A stretch of DNA of 64,000 nt from an uncultured Clostridia bacterium (GCA_947168855.1 CAMVNO010000007.1:62001-126000); one strand, 5' to 3'; numbered from the stretch's first letter, positions 17,047 to 25,765 are shown. Numbers and translations: made by a program. The notes: generated by a model not told the origin, from the sequence alone.

Positions 17047-17075
17047 TTGCGTTCGGCGCAAAAAGAAGGTATGAT
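17047..17075 (+). promoter_or_regulatory. Promoter of the mrnC-rlmB-sigH operon
   Basis: TTGCGT (17047-17052), 17-bp spacer, TATGAT (17070-17075). Confidence 0.7.
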
Positions 17076-17089
17076 ATAGGAGTATGAGT

Positions 17090-17524
17090 ATGCATTCCGA
17101 CATTGTACAATCCATGAAGATCGAACGCCCGGCGGATCCGCTGTCGCTGCCCGCACTGACGCTCGCCTATCTCGGCGACACGGTCTACGACCTCTATGTG
17201 CGCACAACGCTCGCCGAAACGCTGCACCTTCCGATGCGCGCGCTGCACCTCGAGGCGGCAAAGCACGTCTGCGCCGCGGGACAGGCAAACGCCTACCGGC
17301 GCATGGCGGACAAGCTTTCCGAAGCGGAGCAGGCGGCGTTCCGGCGCGGACGCAACGCGCATTCCGGCACCGTGCCGAAGCATGCGGACGTACGCGATTA
17401 CCGCGTGGCGACCGGACTGGAATCGCTGCTCGGATACCTGTATTTACGCGGCGAGGATGAACGCATCGGCGAGCTGATGCGCCTTGCCCTGACCATTGAA
17501 CCCGAAAAGGAGCCCGAATCATGA
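17090..17524 (+). CDS. mrnC: Mini-ribonuclease III
   Basis: 144 residues. Mini-III is an RNase III catalytic domain without a dsRNA-binding domain; it matures 23S rRNA. The signature LAYLGDTVYDLYVR carries the catalytic acidic residues, and RNAHSGTVPKHADVRDYRVA with TGLESLLGYLYLRG completes the site. AGGAG is 7 bases before the ATG at 17090; the in-frame ATG at 17084 is only one base from it, so 17090 is preferred. Its stop overlaps the rlmB start by 4 bp. The mrnC-rlmB-sigH order is the conserved Bacillota arrangement. Confidence 0.93.
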   Translation: MHSDIVQSMKIERPADPLSLPALTLAYLGDTVYDLYVRTTLAETLHLPMRALHLEAAKHVCAAGQANAYRRMADKLSEAEQAAFRRGRNAHSGTVPKHADVRDYRVATGLESLLGYLYLRGEDERIGELMRLALTIEPEKEPES

Positions 17525-18588
17525 GCGATCAGAGAAAAGACTACGGACGGCGCCCCTCCTCGCAGGAGACCGGCGCGCGAATGCACGCACAGTATGACAG
17601 ACCCTACGGCAAAAAGCCGTATCAGGGCGACCGGAAGAATTCCGGAACCGACCGTTCCTACGACGGCGAACCGCGCAGGAAAAAGTCCTATCCGGATAAC
17701 GGCGGCTATTCCAAAAAGCCGTATGACCGGAACGACAAGCCGTATGACCGGAACGACAAACCGTTTGACCGCAGGCGCGGCCGCGACGAAACCCGCAAAC
17801 CGTATGCGCCCGCGCCCGTCGAGAACGAACGCGACGAGCAGCCGTACCTTTTGATCGGCAGAAACGCGGTGCGGGAAGCGATCAAAAGCGGCAGAAGCAT
17901 CGACCGCGTGCTGGTCACGACCGAGCACGACGGCTCTTTGGGTGAGATCGTCACCCTTGCGCGCGAGCGAAAGCTCGTCGTGCGCGAGGTCGACCGCAAA
18001 AAGCTCGATGAGCTGTGCATGCCGTTCGGGCACGGCGGCAAGACCGCGAACCATCAGGGCGTCGTGGCGTACGCGGCGGGCGTGACCTACTGCGAGATCG
18101 CCGATATTCTCGACGCCGCAAAGGAACGGGGCGAAGCGCCGTTCGTCATCGTGCTGGACGGCGTGGAGGATCCGCACAACCTCGGCTCCATCATCCGCAG
18201 CGTGGACTGCGCGGGCGCGCACGGCGTCATCATCGGCAAGCGCAGAAGCGCTTCCGTGACCGCCGCCGCCGTCAAGGCAAGCGCGGGCGCGACCGAATAT
18301 GTGAAGATCGCACGGGTGGTGAACATCTCCGCGGCGCTTCAGACGCTGAAAGCCGCCGGGCTCTGGATCGCCGGCGCCGACATGAGCGGCGAAAACATGC
18401 GCGCAGCCGCCATGAAGGGACCGCTTGCGATCGTGATCGGCAACGAAGGCGAAGGGCTTTCTAAGCTCGTTCGCGACAATTGTGATTTTCTCGTTTCCAT
18501 CCCGATGCAGGGACATATCGACTCGCTGAACGCCGGCGTCGCCGCGGCGATCCTGATGTTCGAGAAGAAACGGCAGGACGCCGAATGA
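17521..18588 (+). CDS. rlmB: 23S rRNA (guanosine-2'-O-)-methyltransferase RlmB-like, with disordered basic N-terminus
   Basis: 355 residues. From about residue 108 it is a SpoU-family TrmH/RlmB methyltransferase: YLLIGRNAVREAIKSGRSID (substrate-binding domain), then VLDGVEDPHNLGSIIRS, VIGNEGEGLSKLVRDNCDF and MQGHIDSLNAGVAAAI, which form the trefoil-knot SAM site. The first 105 residues are low-complexity, rich in Tyr, Lys, Arg, Asp and Pro with repeated DKPYDRN units, probably an RNA-binding disordered tail. It overlaps mrnC upstream (ATGA) and sigH downstream (ATGA). Confidence 0.93.
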   Translation: MSDQRKDYGRRPSSQETGARMHAQYDRPYGKKPYQGDRKNSGTDRSYDGEPRRKKSYPDNGGYSKKPYDRNDKPYDRNDKPFDRRRGRDETRKPYAPAPVENERDEQPYLLIGRNAVREAIKSGRSIDRVLVTTEHDGSLGEIVTLARERKLVVREVDRKKLDELCMPFGHGGKTANHQGVVAYAAGVTYCEIADILDAAKERGEAPFVIVLDGVEDPHNLGSIIRSVDCAGAHGVIIGKRRSASVTAAAVKASAGATEYVKIARVVNISAALQTLKAAGLWIAGADMSGENMRAAAMKGPLAIVIGNEGEGLSKLVRDNCDFLVSIPMQGHIDSLNAGVAAAILMFEKKRQDAE

Positions 18589-19184
18589 ACACGCCCGCCG
18601 ACGAAGAACTGCTTGCCCGCATTCGCGGAGGCGACAACGAAGCGGAACGGCTGCTGTACGAACGCTATAAGCAGCTGGTGCGTTCGCGCGCGCATTCCTA
18701 TTTTCTGATCGGCGCGGACCACGAGGACCTCGTGCAGGAGGGCATGCTCGGGCTCTATAAGGCGGTGTGCGAATACGATGAAAGCAAAGCCGCGTCGTTC
18801 AAGAGCTTTGCGGAGCTGTGCGTCACCCGCCAGATCCTGTCCGCCATCAAAAACGCCACGCGCAAGAAGCATACGCCGCTCAACCATTACGTTTCGCTGA
18901 ACCGCTCCCCCGTCAAGGAGGACGGCGAGCTGACGCTTCTGGATACGGTGCGGTCCCTGAGCGTTGCCGATCCCGAAGACGTCGTGATCGGGCGCGAGAA
19001 TTTCGAGCAGATGGTGGCCTATCTCGAAACCGTTCTGTCCCCGATGGAACGAAAGGTCCTCAGCCTGTATCTGGACGGATTCTCCTATCCGCAGATCGCC
19101 GCGCGCATCGAAAAGCCGCTCAAGTCGGTCGACAACGCGATGCAGCGTGTGAAGCATAAGCTGGAAGCGTTCCGGCAGGCATAA
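18585..19184 (+). CDS. sigH: RNA polymerase sigma factor of the SigH type
   Basis: 199 residues. Region 2 is seen in HEDLVQEGMLGLYKAVCEYD and SFKSFAELCVTRQILSAIK; region 4 in LSPMERKVLSLYLDGFSYPQ followed by RIEKPLKSVDNAMQRVKHKL. The conserved place after mrnC and rlmB supports the sporulation/transition-phase sigma-H identity. It is 4-bp coupled to rlmB and ends at a strong terminator. Whether this organism sporulates cannot be seen here. Confidence 0.93.
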   Translation: MNTPADEELLARIRGGDNEAERLLYERYKQLVRSRAHSYFLIGADHEDLVQEGMLGLYKAVCEYDESKAASFKSFAELCVTRQILSAIKNATRKKHTPLNHYVSLNRSPVKEDGELTLLDTVRSLSVADPEDVVIGRENFEQMVAYLETVLSPMERKVLSLYLDGFSYPQIAARIEKPLKSVDNAMQRVKHKLEAFRQA

Positions 19185-19188
19185 AAAA

Positions 19189-19216
19189 AGCGCCGCAGAA
19201 GCGGCGCTGTTCTTTT
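19189..19216. terminator. Bidirectional terminator between sigH and the minus-strand membrane protein
   Basis: Perfect 8-bp stem AGCGCCGC/GCGGCGCT with AGAA loop, A-run before and T-run after. Confidence 0.9.
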
Positions 19217-19218
19217 TT

Positions 19219-19794
19219 TCAGATCGCCCAGAGCGCGAGCGCGATCAGCACGCCGCCGAGGACCATGAGCCCGAAGCTCAGATACCACTTGCCGCCGCGG
19301 TTGAAGCCGTAGAAATCCTCCCAGCGCTTCTCCTCCGGCGAATAGACGACCTTTTTCATATATAGCACGCCGTATACGGGCACCGGCGCCGCGCCGACGG
19401 CAATCGTCCACGCAGGCATGCGCGCGGTCTTTTCAAAGACGAGGAGCGACACGATCGCAATCAGCGGGCAGATCAGGTGCATGAACAGGTCCGCGCGTGA
19501 AAGAAGCCCCTTCCAGTCGTGCGAGGTGGGTCCGAGAAACAGCAGCACGGTGAGCATTGTGACCGTGACCGCCGCCGTGCCCGTGTATTTTAAGAGCAGC
19601 GCCCAGAACGGCAATGCGCCGCAGCAAAGCCAGCAGATGACGACGGCGATCGACGCGATCCCGCTCAGCACATTGGACAGCACGGTGAAAAAGCGGAACA
19701 GCCGCGTCCACGGATCGGTTTTTTTGACGCCCCAGATGATGCAGCCCGCGACAATCGCGGCGTTCAGAATGTTCAGAATCAGCGACGGAATCAT
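19219..19794 (-). CDS. Polytopic membrane protein, possibly Pr6Pr family
   Basis: 191 residues with about six hydrophobic segments: LILNILNAAIVAGCIIWGV, VLSNVLSGIASIAVVICWLC, ALLLKYTGTAAVTVTMLTVL, a segment with DLFMHLICPLIAIVSLLVF, AWTIAVGAAPVPVYGVLYM and a C-terminal SFGLMVLGGVLIALALW. The spacing and the FFTVLSN and HLICP motifs resemble the Pr6Pr family of six-TM proteins of unknown function; this is tentative. GGAGG lies 8 bases upstream of the start. It stands alone, convergent with sigH. Confidence 0.75.
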   Translation of the reverse strand: MIPSLILNILNAAIVAGCIIWGVKKTDPWTRLFRFFTVLSNVLSGIASIAVVICWLCCGALPFWALLLKYTGTAAVTVTMLTVLLFLGPTSHDWKGLLSRADLFMHLICPLIAIVSLLVFEKTARMPAWTIAVGAAPVPVYGVLYMKKVVYSPEEKRWEDFYGFNRGGKWYLSFGLMVLGGVLIALALWAI

Positions 19795-19853
19795 GGTATG
19801 TCCTCCACCCTGCGGTTTTTTCTTCAGTATACCATCCGTACGTGCAGGATGCA

Positions 19854-19882
19854 AGAAAAAAGGGGCTGCGCGCGGCAGTCCC
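19854..19882 (-). terminator. Terminator after the first GPH symporter gene
   Basis: Minus strand stem AGGGACTGC/GCAGCCCCT with one mismatch, loop CGCGC, then a T tract. Confidence 0.65.
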
Positions 19883-19900
19883 TCTTCGGTTCCCGTTTTG

Positions 19901-21382
19901 TTATTCCTCGGCGTTCTGCTTGCGGTCCTTGACCTGCTCGGCGATCTCGAGCACCTTTTCGTCGGTCAGGATGAACTTCCTGCGGAACCAGAGGATCGCG
20001 ACGATGAGCCCGATGATCGGGATGATCGTCATCGTCATGCGAAGTCCCATCTTCTGCGCCGTGGTGACGTTCGCCGAGAAGTCGAAGACTTTCTCCGCTT
20101 CGGTGAACTCCGTGCCCTCCTGCAGGTTGGCGATCGCAAGGCAGATGGAAGCCGCGAACGCCGCGACGCCGCTTGCGAGCTTGACGACAAAGGTCTGCAT
20201 CGAGAATACGACGGACTCGTCGCTCGTGCCGTTCTTCAAAAGACCGTAATCGACGGTGTTCGCAAGGAAGACGGTCGTCAGAATGTTCAGAAGCCCGCTC
20301 GCAGCAAAGATCAGGAAGCCGGGAACGAACAGCACGAACACGTTGCCCATGCCGACGATCGCAAGCGTCAAAAGCGCTGCGTAGCCCGCAATGCCCATGC
20401 CGAGGCAGACGTAGAAGATCCGCGTATTGCTGAGCTTCACCGCGTTTCGCAGCACCGGATACAGCACCATCATCGAGAGGATCTGTACCGCGCCGCCGAA
20501 GATGTTGAACAGCGTGTAGTCGCCGAACCAATTCGTGCCGCCGAAATCATATTTGAAGAAGTAGATGACGAGGTTCGAGGTGATATAGATCGCCGTGTTG
20601 ATCAATACGATCGCAACGACGACAGTCATCGCCTGATCGTTCCGGAGAAGCGCGCGGAACATTTCCTTTACGGAAACGGTCTTCAGCTCCGCTGTGGATT
20701 TTTCCTTGACGAATACGCAGGTCAGGATCGTGAACACGATAAAGACCGCCGCGACCGCAAGCGCAAACCACTTGAAGCCGATCCTTTCGATCTCCGCCGC
20801 GTTGCCGCCGCCGAACAGATTGCCCAGCGCATGGACCGCGATCATCGTCACGACTGTGATGATCGCGCTGCCGACGCCCGCGCACGAACGCGCCAGCGTG
20901 GTGAGCCCTTCTCTCTCCTTGCCGCCCTCGGTGAACGCCGGGATCATCGACCAGTACGGAATGTCCATCATCGTGTAGGTCACGCCCCAGAGAATGTAGA
21001 AGATCGCCGCGTATGCGATCACGCCGCTCGGCGTATCGATCGAAGGCGGGCAGGCGAACATGAAATAAAGCACGACCGCGTTGGTCAGCGTGCCGATCAG
21101 AAGCCACGGACGGAACTTGCCCCATTTCGTCCGGGTCTTGGCGACGATGACGCCCATCAGCGGATCGTTGAACGCGTCGAAGATCCTTGCGACCAGCAGG
21201 ATCACGCCCATCGCGACCGTGATCGCCGTGCGTCCCGCCTTGTCGAACTGACTGCCGAGCACGTCCTGGAAATAATACAGGACGAAGCTTGCGGACAGCA
21301 TATAGACCATGTCCTTGCCGACGGCGCCGAGCCCGTACGAGATCTTGCTCATCAGCGAAAGTTTCGGTTTGGTTTCCATCAT
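19901..21382 (-). CDS. GPH-type (MelB-like) sugar:cation symporter
   Basis: 493 residues with twelve predicted transmembrane helices. The N-terminus SKISYGLGAVGKDMVYMLSA and the loop RIFDAFNDPLMGVIVAKTRT with WGKFRPWLL are the signatures of the glycoside-pentoside-hexuronide:cation symporter family within the MFS. ATG codons at 21382 and 21379 are both possible; a GGGGGAA Shine-Dalgarno is just upstream. The promoter is at 21433-21461. It shares a neighbourhood with a second GPH symporter (22974-24395), separated by a GT-B-like gene and a terminator. The sugar is unknown. Confidence 0.9.
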   Translation of the reverse strand: MMETKPKLSLMSKISYGLGAVGKDMVYMLSASFVLYYFQDVLGSQFDKAGRTAITVAMGVILLVARIFDAFNDPLMGVIVAKTRTKWGKFRPWLLIGTLTNAVVLYFMFACPPSIDTPSGVIAYAAIFYILWGVTYTMMDIPYWSMIPAFTEGGKEREGLTTLARSCAGVGSAIITVVTMIAVHALGNLFGGGNAAEIERIGFKWFALAVAAVFIVFTILTCVFVKEKSTAELKTVSVKEMFRALLRNDQAMTVVVAIVLINTAIYITSNLVIYFFKYDFGGTNWFGDYTLFNIFGGAVQILSMMVLYPVLRNAVKLSNTRIFYVCLGMGIAGYAALLTLAIVGMGNVFVLFVPGFLIFAASGLLNILTTVFLANTVDYGLLKNGTSDESVVFSMQTFVVKLASGVAAFAASICLAIANLQEGTEFTEAEKVFDFSANVTTAQKMGLRMTMTIIPIIGLIVAILWFRRKFILTDEKVLEIAEQVKDRKQNAEE

Positions 21383-21432
21383 TGTTCCCCCTTCCCGCAC
21401 GATCCCTCCGCCCGGAAGGATCGTCCGGATAC

Positions 21433-21461
21433 AGTATAATACATTTTCACGCAAATGCGAA
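21433..21461 (-). promoter_or_regulatory. Promoter of the first GPH symporter gene
   Basis: Minus strand: TTCGCA (21456-21461), 17-bp spacer, TATACT (21433-21438). Confidence 0.6.
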
Positions 21462-21479
21462 GAAAAATTTTCCAAACGC

Positions 21480-21509
21480 AAAAAGCCCTCCGGACCGGAG
21501 GACTTTTTT
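21480..21509. terminator. Bidirectional terminator after the GT-B-like gene
   Basis: Stem GTCCTCCGG/CCGGAGGGC (one wobble) flanked by A- and T-runs; it ends the two-gene unit 24395-21523. Confidence 0.85.
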
Positions 21510-21522
21510 CGGTTTCAAATGA

Positions 21523-22962
21523 TCATTTCCCCGCGATCGCGAGCTTCACGACCTCGTAGCCGCCGTTGTAGACGCCGAAGTTCTTGAGCTCCACGATACG
21601 CTTGCAGAGCTGACGAAGGATCGCCTTGTCGTTTAAGAGCGTGTCGATCATGTCGCACAGCGCCGCGGGCGTTTCGCATTCAAAGGTGGAGTCGCCCATC
21701 TCGCGCGCGTAGATCGCGCCGTAGACCTCGTGCCCGCCGATGTGCCGCATCATAAGCTTCGGCACCGGGTAGAACGCAAGTTCGCTGGGCTTTGTGATCA
21801 GCACGTCCGCTTTGCGCATCAGGAGGTTCGTCGAGTACACCGCCTCGAAGATGTTCTTGTTGCAGAACACGGTGACGCCGCCCTTGCTCGGCGCGTCGAG
21901 CGTTTCCGCCCAATCGGAGAGACCCTTGTAATCGTCGAAATAGGTTTTCGCTTTCTTTTCGATCTCCGGCATGTTCTTCTTGAACACATCCCACATGGTA
22001 AGATGATCGCCGAAATTGATCCAGAGCTCCGCCTTGCCCGCCTTTACATACGGCAGCAGATGCTTCGTCATCGCAAGGTACAGGTCGCCGCCCGCGCCCG
22101 CGCCGCCGACCGTCATGAGGAAGCGGATCGGCGCGCCGGAATCGAGACGCTCCACGCGCTTTGCGCAGTCGTGCTCGACGTTTTCGACGAGCTCATGGTC
22201 GATGTAGTGCCCGACGAGCTTGAGATCGCCGTCCGGAATCGGCTTCAGCGGCTTTTTCGCAAAGCCGTTGAGCTTCTTATAGCCGAGGTAGGCAAACGGC
22301 GTCTGCACGGCGTGGATCGAGCCCTCCGCCAGATGCAGTCCCATCGGCCAGTTGTCCGGGATCGCGTTCACGACGTGCGTGAGCCCCGCGTGCACCGCGC
22401 CCTGACTGGGCCACACGTGCGTACCGATGTACGGAACGTCCTTCGGAAGGTCATGGTACAGCGGCTTGAGGAGCTCGGAGTTTTTCTGGTCCGCGGCGTT
22501 GTAGGTGATCTTTTTGAAGCCTTCGCAGTTCATGGGATCCCACACGAGCTTGTTGAACAGCTTGGATTTCTGCGAAAGCTTGGAGCCGAGCGAGTACAGG
22601 TCGTTCTGACTGCGGATCATTTTGGAGCCGGTCGCATCGAACGACGCGAGGTCCATCCAGATCGGCGTTCTTCCGAGCGCCTGCGCGCAGGACGCGATCG
22701 CCATCGCAATGCGGTAGTGTCCGAATCCCATGCGGATGTTGCCGACGATGACGGCGTTGTCCGGAAGTTCCAGAGGCTTGTCGGCAAGGACGAGATTCTG
22801 GATCTTGATCTCCTTGATCTCGTCGATCGGCTGAAGACCCAGATGGTATTCCTTCTTGGTGTCGTCGCCGAACTTTTTCAGAAACTTCGCCTTGCTCTTC
22901 TCCGCCTTTTTGACGGTTTTCGGGTCGATCGGATTGCCGAAAATGACGCTTGTTTTATCCAT
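21523..22962 (-). CDS. GT-B-like glycosyltransferase-related protein
   Basis: 479 residues, no signal peptide or TM helix. NIRMGFGHYRIAMAIASCAQ recalls the GxGGH-type N-terminal motif of MurG/MGDG-synthase (GT28-like) enzymes, and ADVLITKPSELAFYPVPKLM followed by a His/Glu-containing loop recalls their C-terminal nucleotide-sugar site (TKPGG... E). MTVGGAGAGGDLY fits the central hinge. I therefore read it as a cytosolic GT-B-fold enzyme or a degenerate relative, not a certain glycosyltransferase. It starts 11 bp after the GPH symporter stop and is probably cotranscribed with it. Confidence 0.6.
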   Translation of the reverse strand: MDKTSVIFGNPIDPKTVKKAEKSKAKFLKKFGDDTKKEYHLGLQPIDEIKEIKIQNLVLADKPLELPDNAVIVGNIRMGFGHYRIAMAIASCAQALGRTPIWMDLASFDATGSKMIRSQNDLYSLGSKLSQKSKLFNKLVWDPMNCEGFKKITYNAADQKNSELLKPLYHDLPKDVPYIGTHVWPSQGAVHAGLTHVVNAIPDNWPMGLHLAEGSIHAVQTPFAYLGYKKLNGFAKKPLKPIPDGDLKLVGHYIDHELVENVEHDCAKRVERLDSGAPIRFLMTVGGAGAGGDLYLAMTKHLLPYVKAGKAELWINFGDHLTMWDVFKKNMPEIEKKAKTYFDDYKGLSDWAETLDAPSKGGVTVFCNKNIFEAVYSTNLLMRKADVLITKPSELAFYPVPKLMMRHIGGHEVYGAIYAREMGDSTFECETPAALCDMIDTLLNDKAILRQLCKRIVELKNFGVYNGGYEVVKLAIAGK

Positions 22963-22973
22963 GGCAGACCTCG

Positions 22974-24395
22974 TTATTCGGGAAGGTTTTCCTTCTTGTG
23001 CGCTTCTTCGATAACGCCCATGACCTTCTTTTCCTTATAGAGTCCAAGGATCACTGCGCCGAGTACGCAGAACACAACCGCGACGATCGCGATGATGCGG
23101 AGACCGATCGGGGATGCAGTCAGGTCGTTGCTCTTGAGGTCCTGCGTCGTGCCGAGAATCGCCAGAGAGGTGAACACGAGCATTGCGAGCGCCTGACCCC
23201 ACTTCATAGCGAAGGTACGCGCTGCAAAGAACATGCCTTCGCGGTTTTCGCCGGTCTCGATGCCGTCCGCTTCCGCAACGTCGGCAACGATCGCCTGCGG
23301 AATGATGCCCAGAAGCGCCATCGGGAACGCTGCGATCACGCAGATCATGATGCCGGGAAGCATGCCGGTCAAAAACGGCAGTACGCCGATCAGCGCGGTG
23401 ACGGTATATGCAAGCGCCAGACCGAGGAAGCCGGTGATGACGAGCTTCTTCTTACCGAACTTGCGCACGAGCGCGGAGACAAACGGATAGAAGCACGCGG
23501 AAAGAACGGTCATGCCGCCCATGAAGAGCATCGTGTTGCTCTCATCGAGATTCATGGAGACCTTAACGAAGAACGGAAGACCCGTCTGGAACAGCGTGAG
23601 GCCGACCCAGTACATGATGTCGGACAGCGCGAATACGCGGAAGCTCTTATTCTTGAAGGTCGCCGCAAGGGATTTGAACATATTCGCTTCGGACGGCTTG
23701 GTGTCGACGAACTCCTTTTCCTTCAGTTTGAAGGTGGGGATCAGCATGCAGACGCATGCGATGACCGCCAGGACGATGAAGCAGATGCGGTAGCTCCAGT
23801 TGAAGCCGACCGCGCCTTTCAGCATGCCCGCAAACACGAACGGCGTGTACGCAAGCATCGTGCCCGCAAAGAACGTCAGGGAGATCGCCGTGGAAATGAA
23901 CATACGGTCTTCCTGCGTTTTGCCGAACTCGGAGATCAGCGCATTATACGGCGTGCAGTACATCGTCATGAACAGGTAGAACAGCACGACGAAGACGGAG
24001 ATCCATGCAATGTTGATGCCGCTCTTGGAAAGATCCGGAACCGGTGCGCAGAACAGCAGAACCGTTACGACAGCCAGCGGGATCGCCGCGATGCGCATGA
24101 ACGGAATACGTCTGCCCTTCGGGTTCTTGCTGCGGTCGGAAAGTGATGCAATGAGCGGGTCGGTAACCGCGTCGAACACACGGGAAAGCGCAGTAATGAG
24201 GCCGAGCACGGTCAGGATGCCCGCAATGACGAGACCGGACGGAATGAACTGGATTGCGCCTTCGTTTAAGTCGCCCGACGTCGGAAGATAGAAGGTTACA
24301 AACCAAGCGCCGATGATGCCGCTCAGGATGGACCAACCGAGCTGACCGATCGCGAAGATGATCATCTCTTTTTTGGTGAGTCTTCTGGTTTTCAT
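22974..24395 (-). CDS. GPH-type sugar:cation symporter, second copy
   Basis: 473 residues, twelve predicted helices. RLTKKEMIIFAIGQLGWSIL and SRVFDAVTDPLIASLSDRSK followed by GRRIPFMR are GPH-family signatures. It differs strongly from the symporter at 19901-21382, so the pair did not arise by recent duplication. A TATACT box at 24475-24480 (minus) may be its -10 element; the -35 is weak. The downstream gene at 21523 starts 11 bp later, suggesting that the transported sugar and the GT-B-like enzyme belong together. Confidence 0.9.
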   Translation of the reverse strand: MKTRRLTKKEMIIFAIGQLGWSILSGIIGAWFVTFYLPTSGDLNEGAIQFIPSGLVIAGILTVLGLITALSRVFDAVTDPLIASLSDRSKNPKGRRIPFMRIAAIPLAVVTVLLFCAPVPDLSKSGINIAWISVFVVLFYLFMTMYCTPYNALISEFGKTQEDRMFISTAISLTFFAGTMLAYTPFVFAGMLKGAVGFNWSYRICFIVLAVIACVCMLIPTFKLKEKEFVDTKPSEANMFKSLAATFKNKSFRVFALSDIMYWVGLTLFQTGLPFFVKVSMNLDESNTMLFMGGMTVLSACFYPFVSALVRKFGKKKLVITGFLGLALAYTVTALIGVLPFLTGMLPGIMICVIAAFPMALLGIIPQAIVADVAEADGIETGENREGMFFAARTFAMKWGQALAMLVFTSLAILGTTQDLKSNDLTASPIGLRIIAIVAVVFCVLGAVILGLYKEKKVMGVIEEAHKKENLPE

Positions 24396-24591
24396 GCTGT
24401 GAAATTACCCCCTTGTTCCTTTGTTCAACTTTTCCGTATGCGAAAAAACCCGCATCGACGGATCGTTTGATTACAGTATAGCGCATCCTTATGTAAAAGG
24501 AAAGTAAAATTTCTAAAAATGTGCATAATGATGCAAAAAAGGCGGGCCGTGCAGCCGCCGGCGGCGGGAGGATCCCCGGTGTGCAATACAC
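24396..24591. other. Intergenic region upstream of the symporter operon
   Basis: Contains the probable minus-strand -10 (24475-24480) and an AT-rich leader to about 24540, then GC-rich palindromic sequence (GCAGCCGCCGGCGGC near 24551). No gene is supported. Confidence 0.5.
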
Positions 24592-24690
24592 CTCATCAGT
24601 CAGCGAAGCTGACAGCTTCCCCTCAAGGGGAAGCCTCGAAAGAAAAGCCTTCTCCTTGAGGAGAAGGTGGCGAGAAGCGAGCCGGATGAG
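24592..24690. repeat. Bipartite palindromic dispersed element (MITE-like)
   Basis: About 99 bp with inverted ends CTCATC/GATGAG. The left module has AGTCAGC-GAA-GCTGAC and GCTTCCCC-TCAA-GGGGAAGC; the right module, inverted, has CCTTCTCC-TTGA-GGAGAAGG and GGCGAGAAGCGAGCC. The same module design occurs at 7940-8050 and 42992-43109. Confidence 0.7.
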
Positions 24691-24699
24691 ATGAAAGAT

Positions 24700-24795
24700 C
24701 TGACGATTCTCCGGAGGAGAATCCTCCTGAACGTGCCCGAAGGGCACACATCACTTGCCGCAGGCAAACATCACGGCAAATCATTGCGCCTCCAT
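24700..24795. repeat. Short hairpin array with ACATCAC spacers
   Basis: Hairpins GATTCTCC-GGA-GGAGAATC, TGCCC-GAA-GGGCA and TTGCC-GCA-GGCAA, separated by ACATCAC (twice exactly, then ACGGCAAATCAT). Same design as the larger arrays at 30.4 and 43.1 kb but with a different spacer. Confidence 0.6.
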
Positions 24796-24798
24796 GCA

Positions 24799-24824
24799 CA
24801 AAAAAGGCGGACCGAAGCCCGCCG
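24799..24824 (-). terminator. Terminator of the DegV gene
   Basis: Minus strand stem GGCGGGC/GTCCGCC with TTCG loop, then TTTTTT. Confidence 0.85.
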
Positions 24825-24836
24825 ATAGTTTTATGC

Positions 24837-25685
24837 TTATTTCCGGTAGAACAGGATGCCGATGCAGTTGGGACCGCAGTGGGAAGAAACCGTGCAGCCC
24901 GCGCGGGTATGGATGACCTCCGCAAACGGCGCGTTTTTCAGAACCGCCTCTTCGACGGCGCTGCGGATCTCGTCGCTCGAGCCGGAGTCCGTGATGAAAA
25001 TGCGCCGGAGATCGAGGGAATCCTTGTCCTCCAGCTTGTCGTTGACATAGCGCACGACCGCGCGCTCGAACGAACAGCGGTATTTTTTGTCCACGCCCAT
25101 CGTGCCGTCATGCCTGACCTGGATCGACGGCTTGATGTTCAGAAGATTCGCGCCGAACGCGAGAAGCGAATTGCAGCGTCCGCCGAGCGCGAGATAGCGC
25201 AGCGTGTCGAGCACGAAGCTGACGTCGAGCTTTTTCTTGCGCTCCTCAAGCTCGTCGAAGATCTCCTTTGCGGTCTTGCCCTCGTCGCGCATAATGCACG
25301 CGTCGAGCACGAGATGCCCGATGCCGGTGGACAGCGTACGCGAATCGACGATGTACACGTTCTCAAAGTTTTCCGCCGCAAGACATGCGTTCTGGTAGCA
25401 GCTCGACATTTCGGCGGAGATCGTGAAATGCACGACGCCGTCGTACCCCTCGTTCTTTGCCTTGGTAAAGAAATCGACGTAGTCGCCGACGTTGACAGCG
25501 GCGGTCTTCGGAATGACCTTGGTGCGTTCGACGTAGCTGTAAATATCGTCGCGCGTGACCTCGATGGAATCCTTCAGATCCCTGTCGCCGAGACGGATGT
25601 ACAGCGGCGTGATCGCAACGTCGTATTGTTCGATGAGCTCCGGGCTCAGATCGCAGGTGCTGTCTGCGGAAATGCGGATGCGCAT
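24837..25685 (-). CDS. DegV family fatty-acid-binding protein
   Basis: 282 residues. The N-terminus MRIRISADSTCDLSPELIEQ is the DegV nucleophile-loop motif; VVHFTISAEMSSCYQNACLA and VYIVDSRTLSTGIGHLVLDA are the other ligand-contacting signatures. Family members (FakB) hold a fatty acid for phosphorylation by FakA, which feeds host or exogenous lipids into phospholipid synthesis; no fakA is in the window. GGAGG is 6 bases before the chosen ATG; the longer form starting MEAI includes the Shine-Dalgarno itself. A second DegV is at 29401. Confidence 0.93.
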   Translation of the reverse strand: MRIRISADSTCDLSPELIEQYDVAITPLYIRLGDRDLKDSIEVTRDDIYSYVERTKVIPKTAAVNVGDYVDFFTKAKNEGYDGVVHFTISAEMSSCYQNACLAAENFENVYIVDSRTLSTGIGHLVLDACIMRDEGKTAKEIFDELEERKKKLDVSFVLDTLRYLALGGRCNSLLAFGANLLNIKPSIQVRHDGTMGVDKKYRCSFERAVVRYVNDKLEDKDSLDLRRIFITDSGSSDEIRSAVEEAVLKNAPFAEVIHTRAGCTVSSHCGPNCIGILFYRK

Positions 25686-25765
25686 AATTGCCTCCATAAA
25701 CTATATTTTTCTATTTTGATGATAACACAGACTTTTGTCAAGGTCACTCTACCGATTGCGAAAAA

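Noticed and set aside
19418..21439. 673-residue plus-strand frame opposite the GPH symporter
   Set aside because: Shadow of the symporter; Arg/His/Asp-rich with no recognisable domain.
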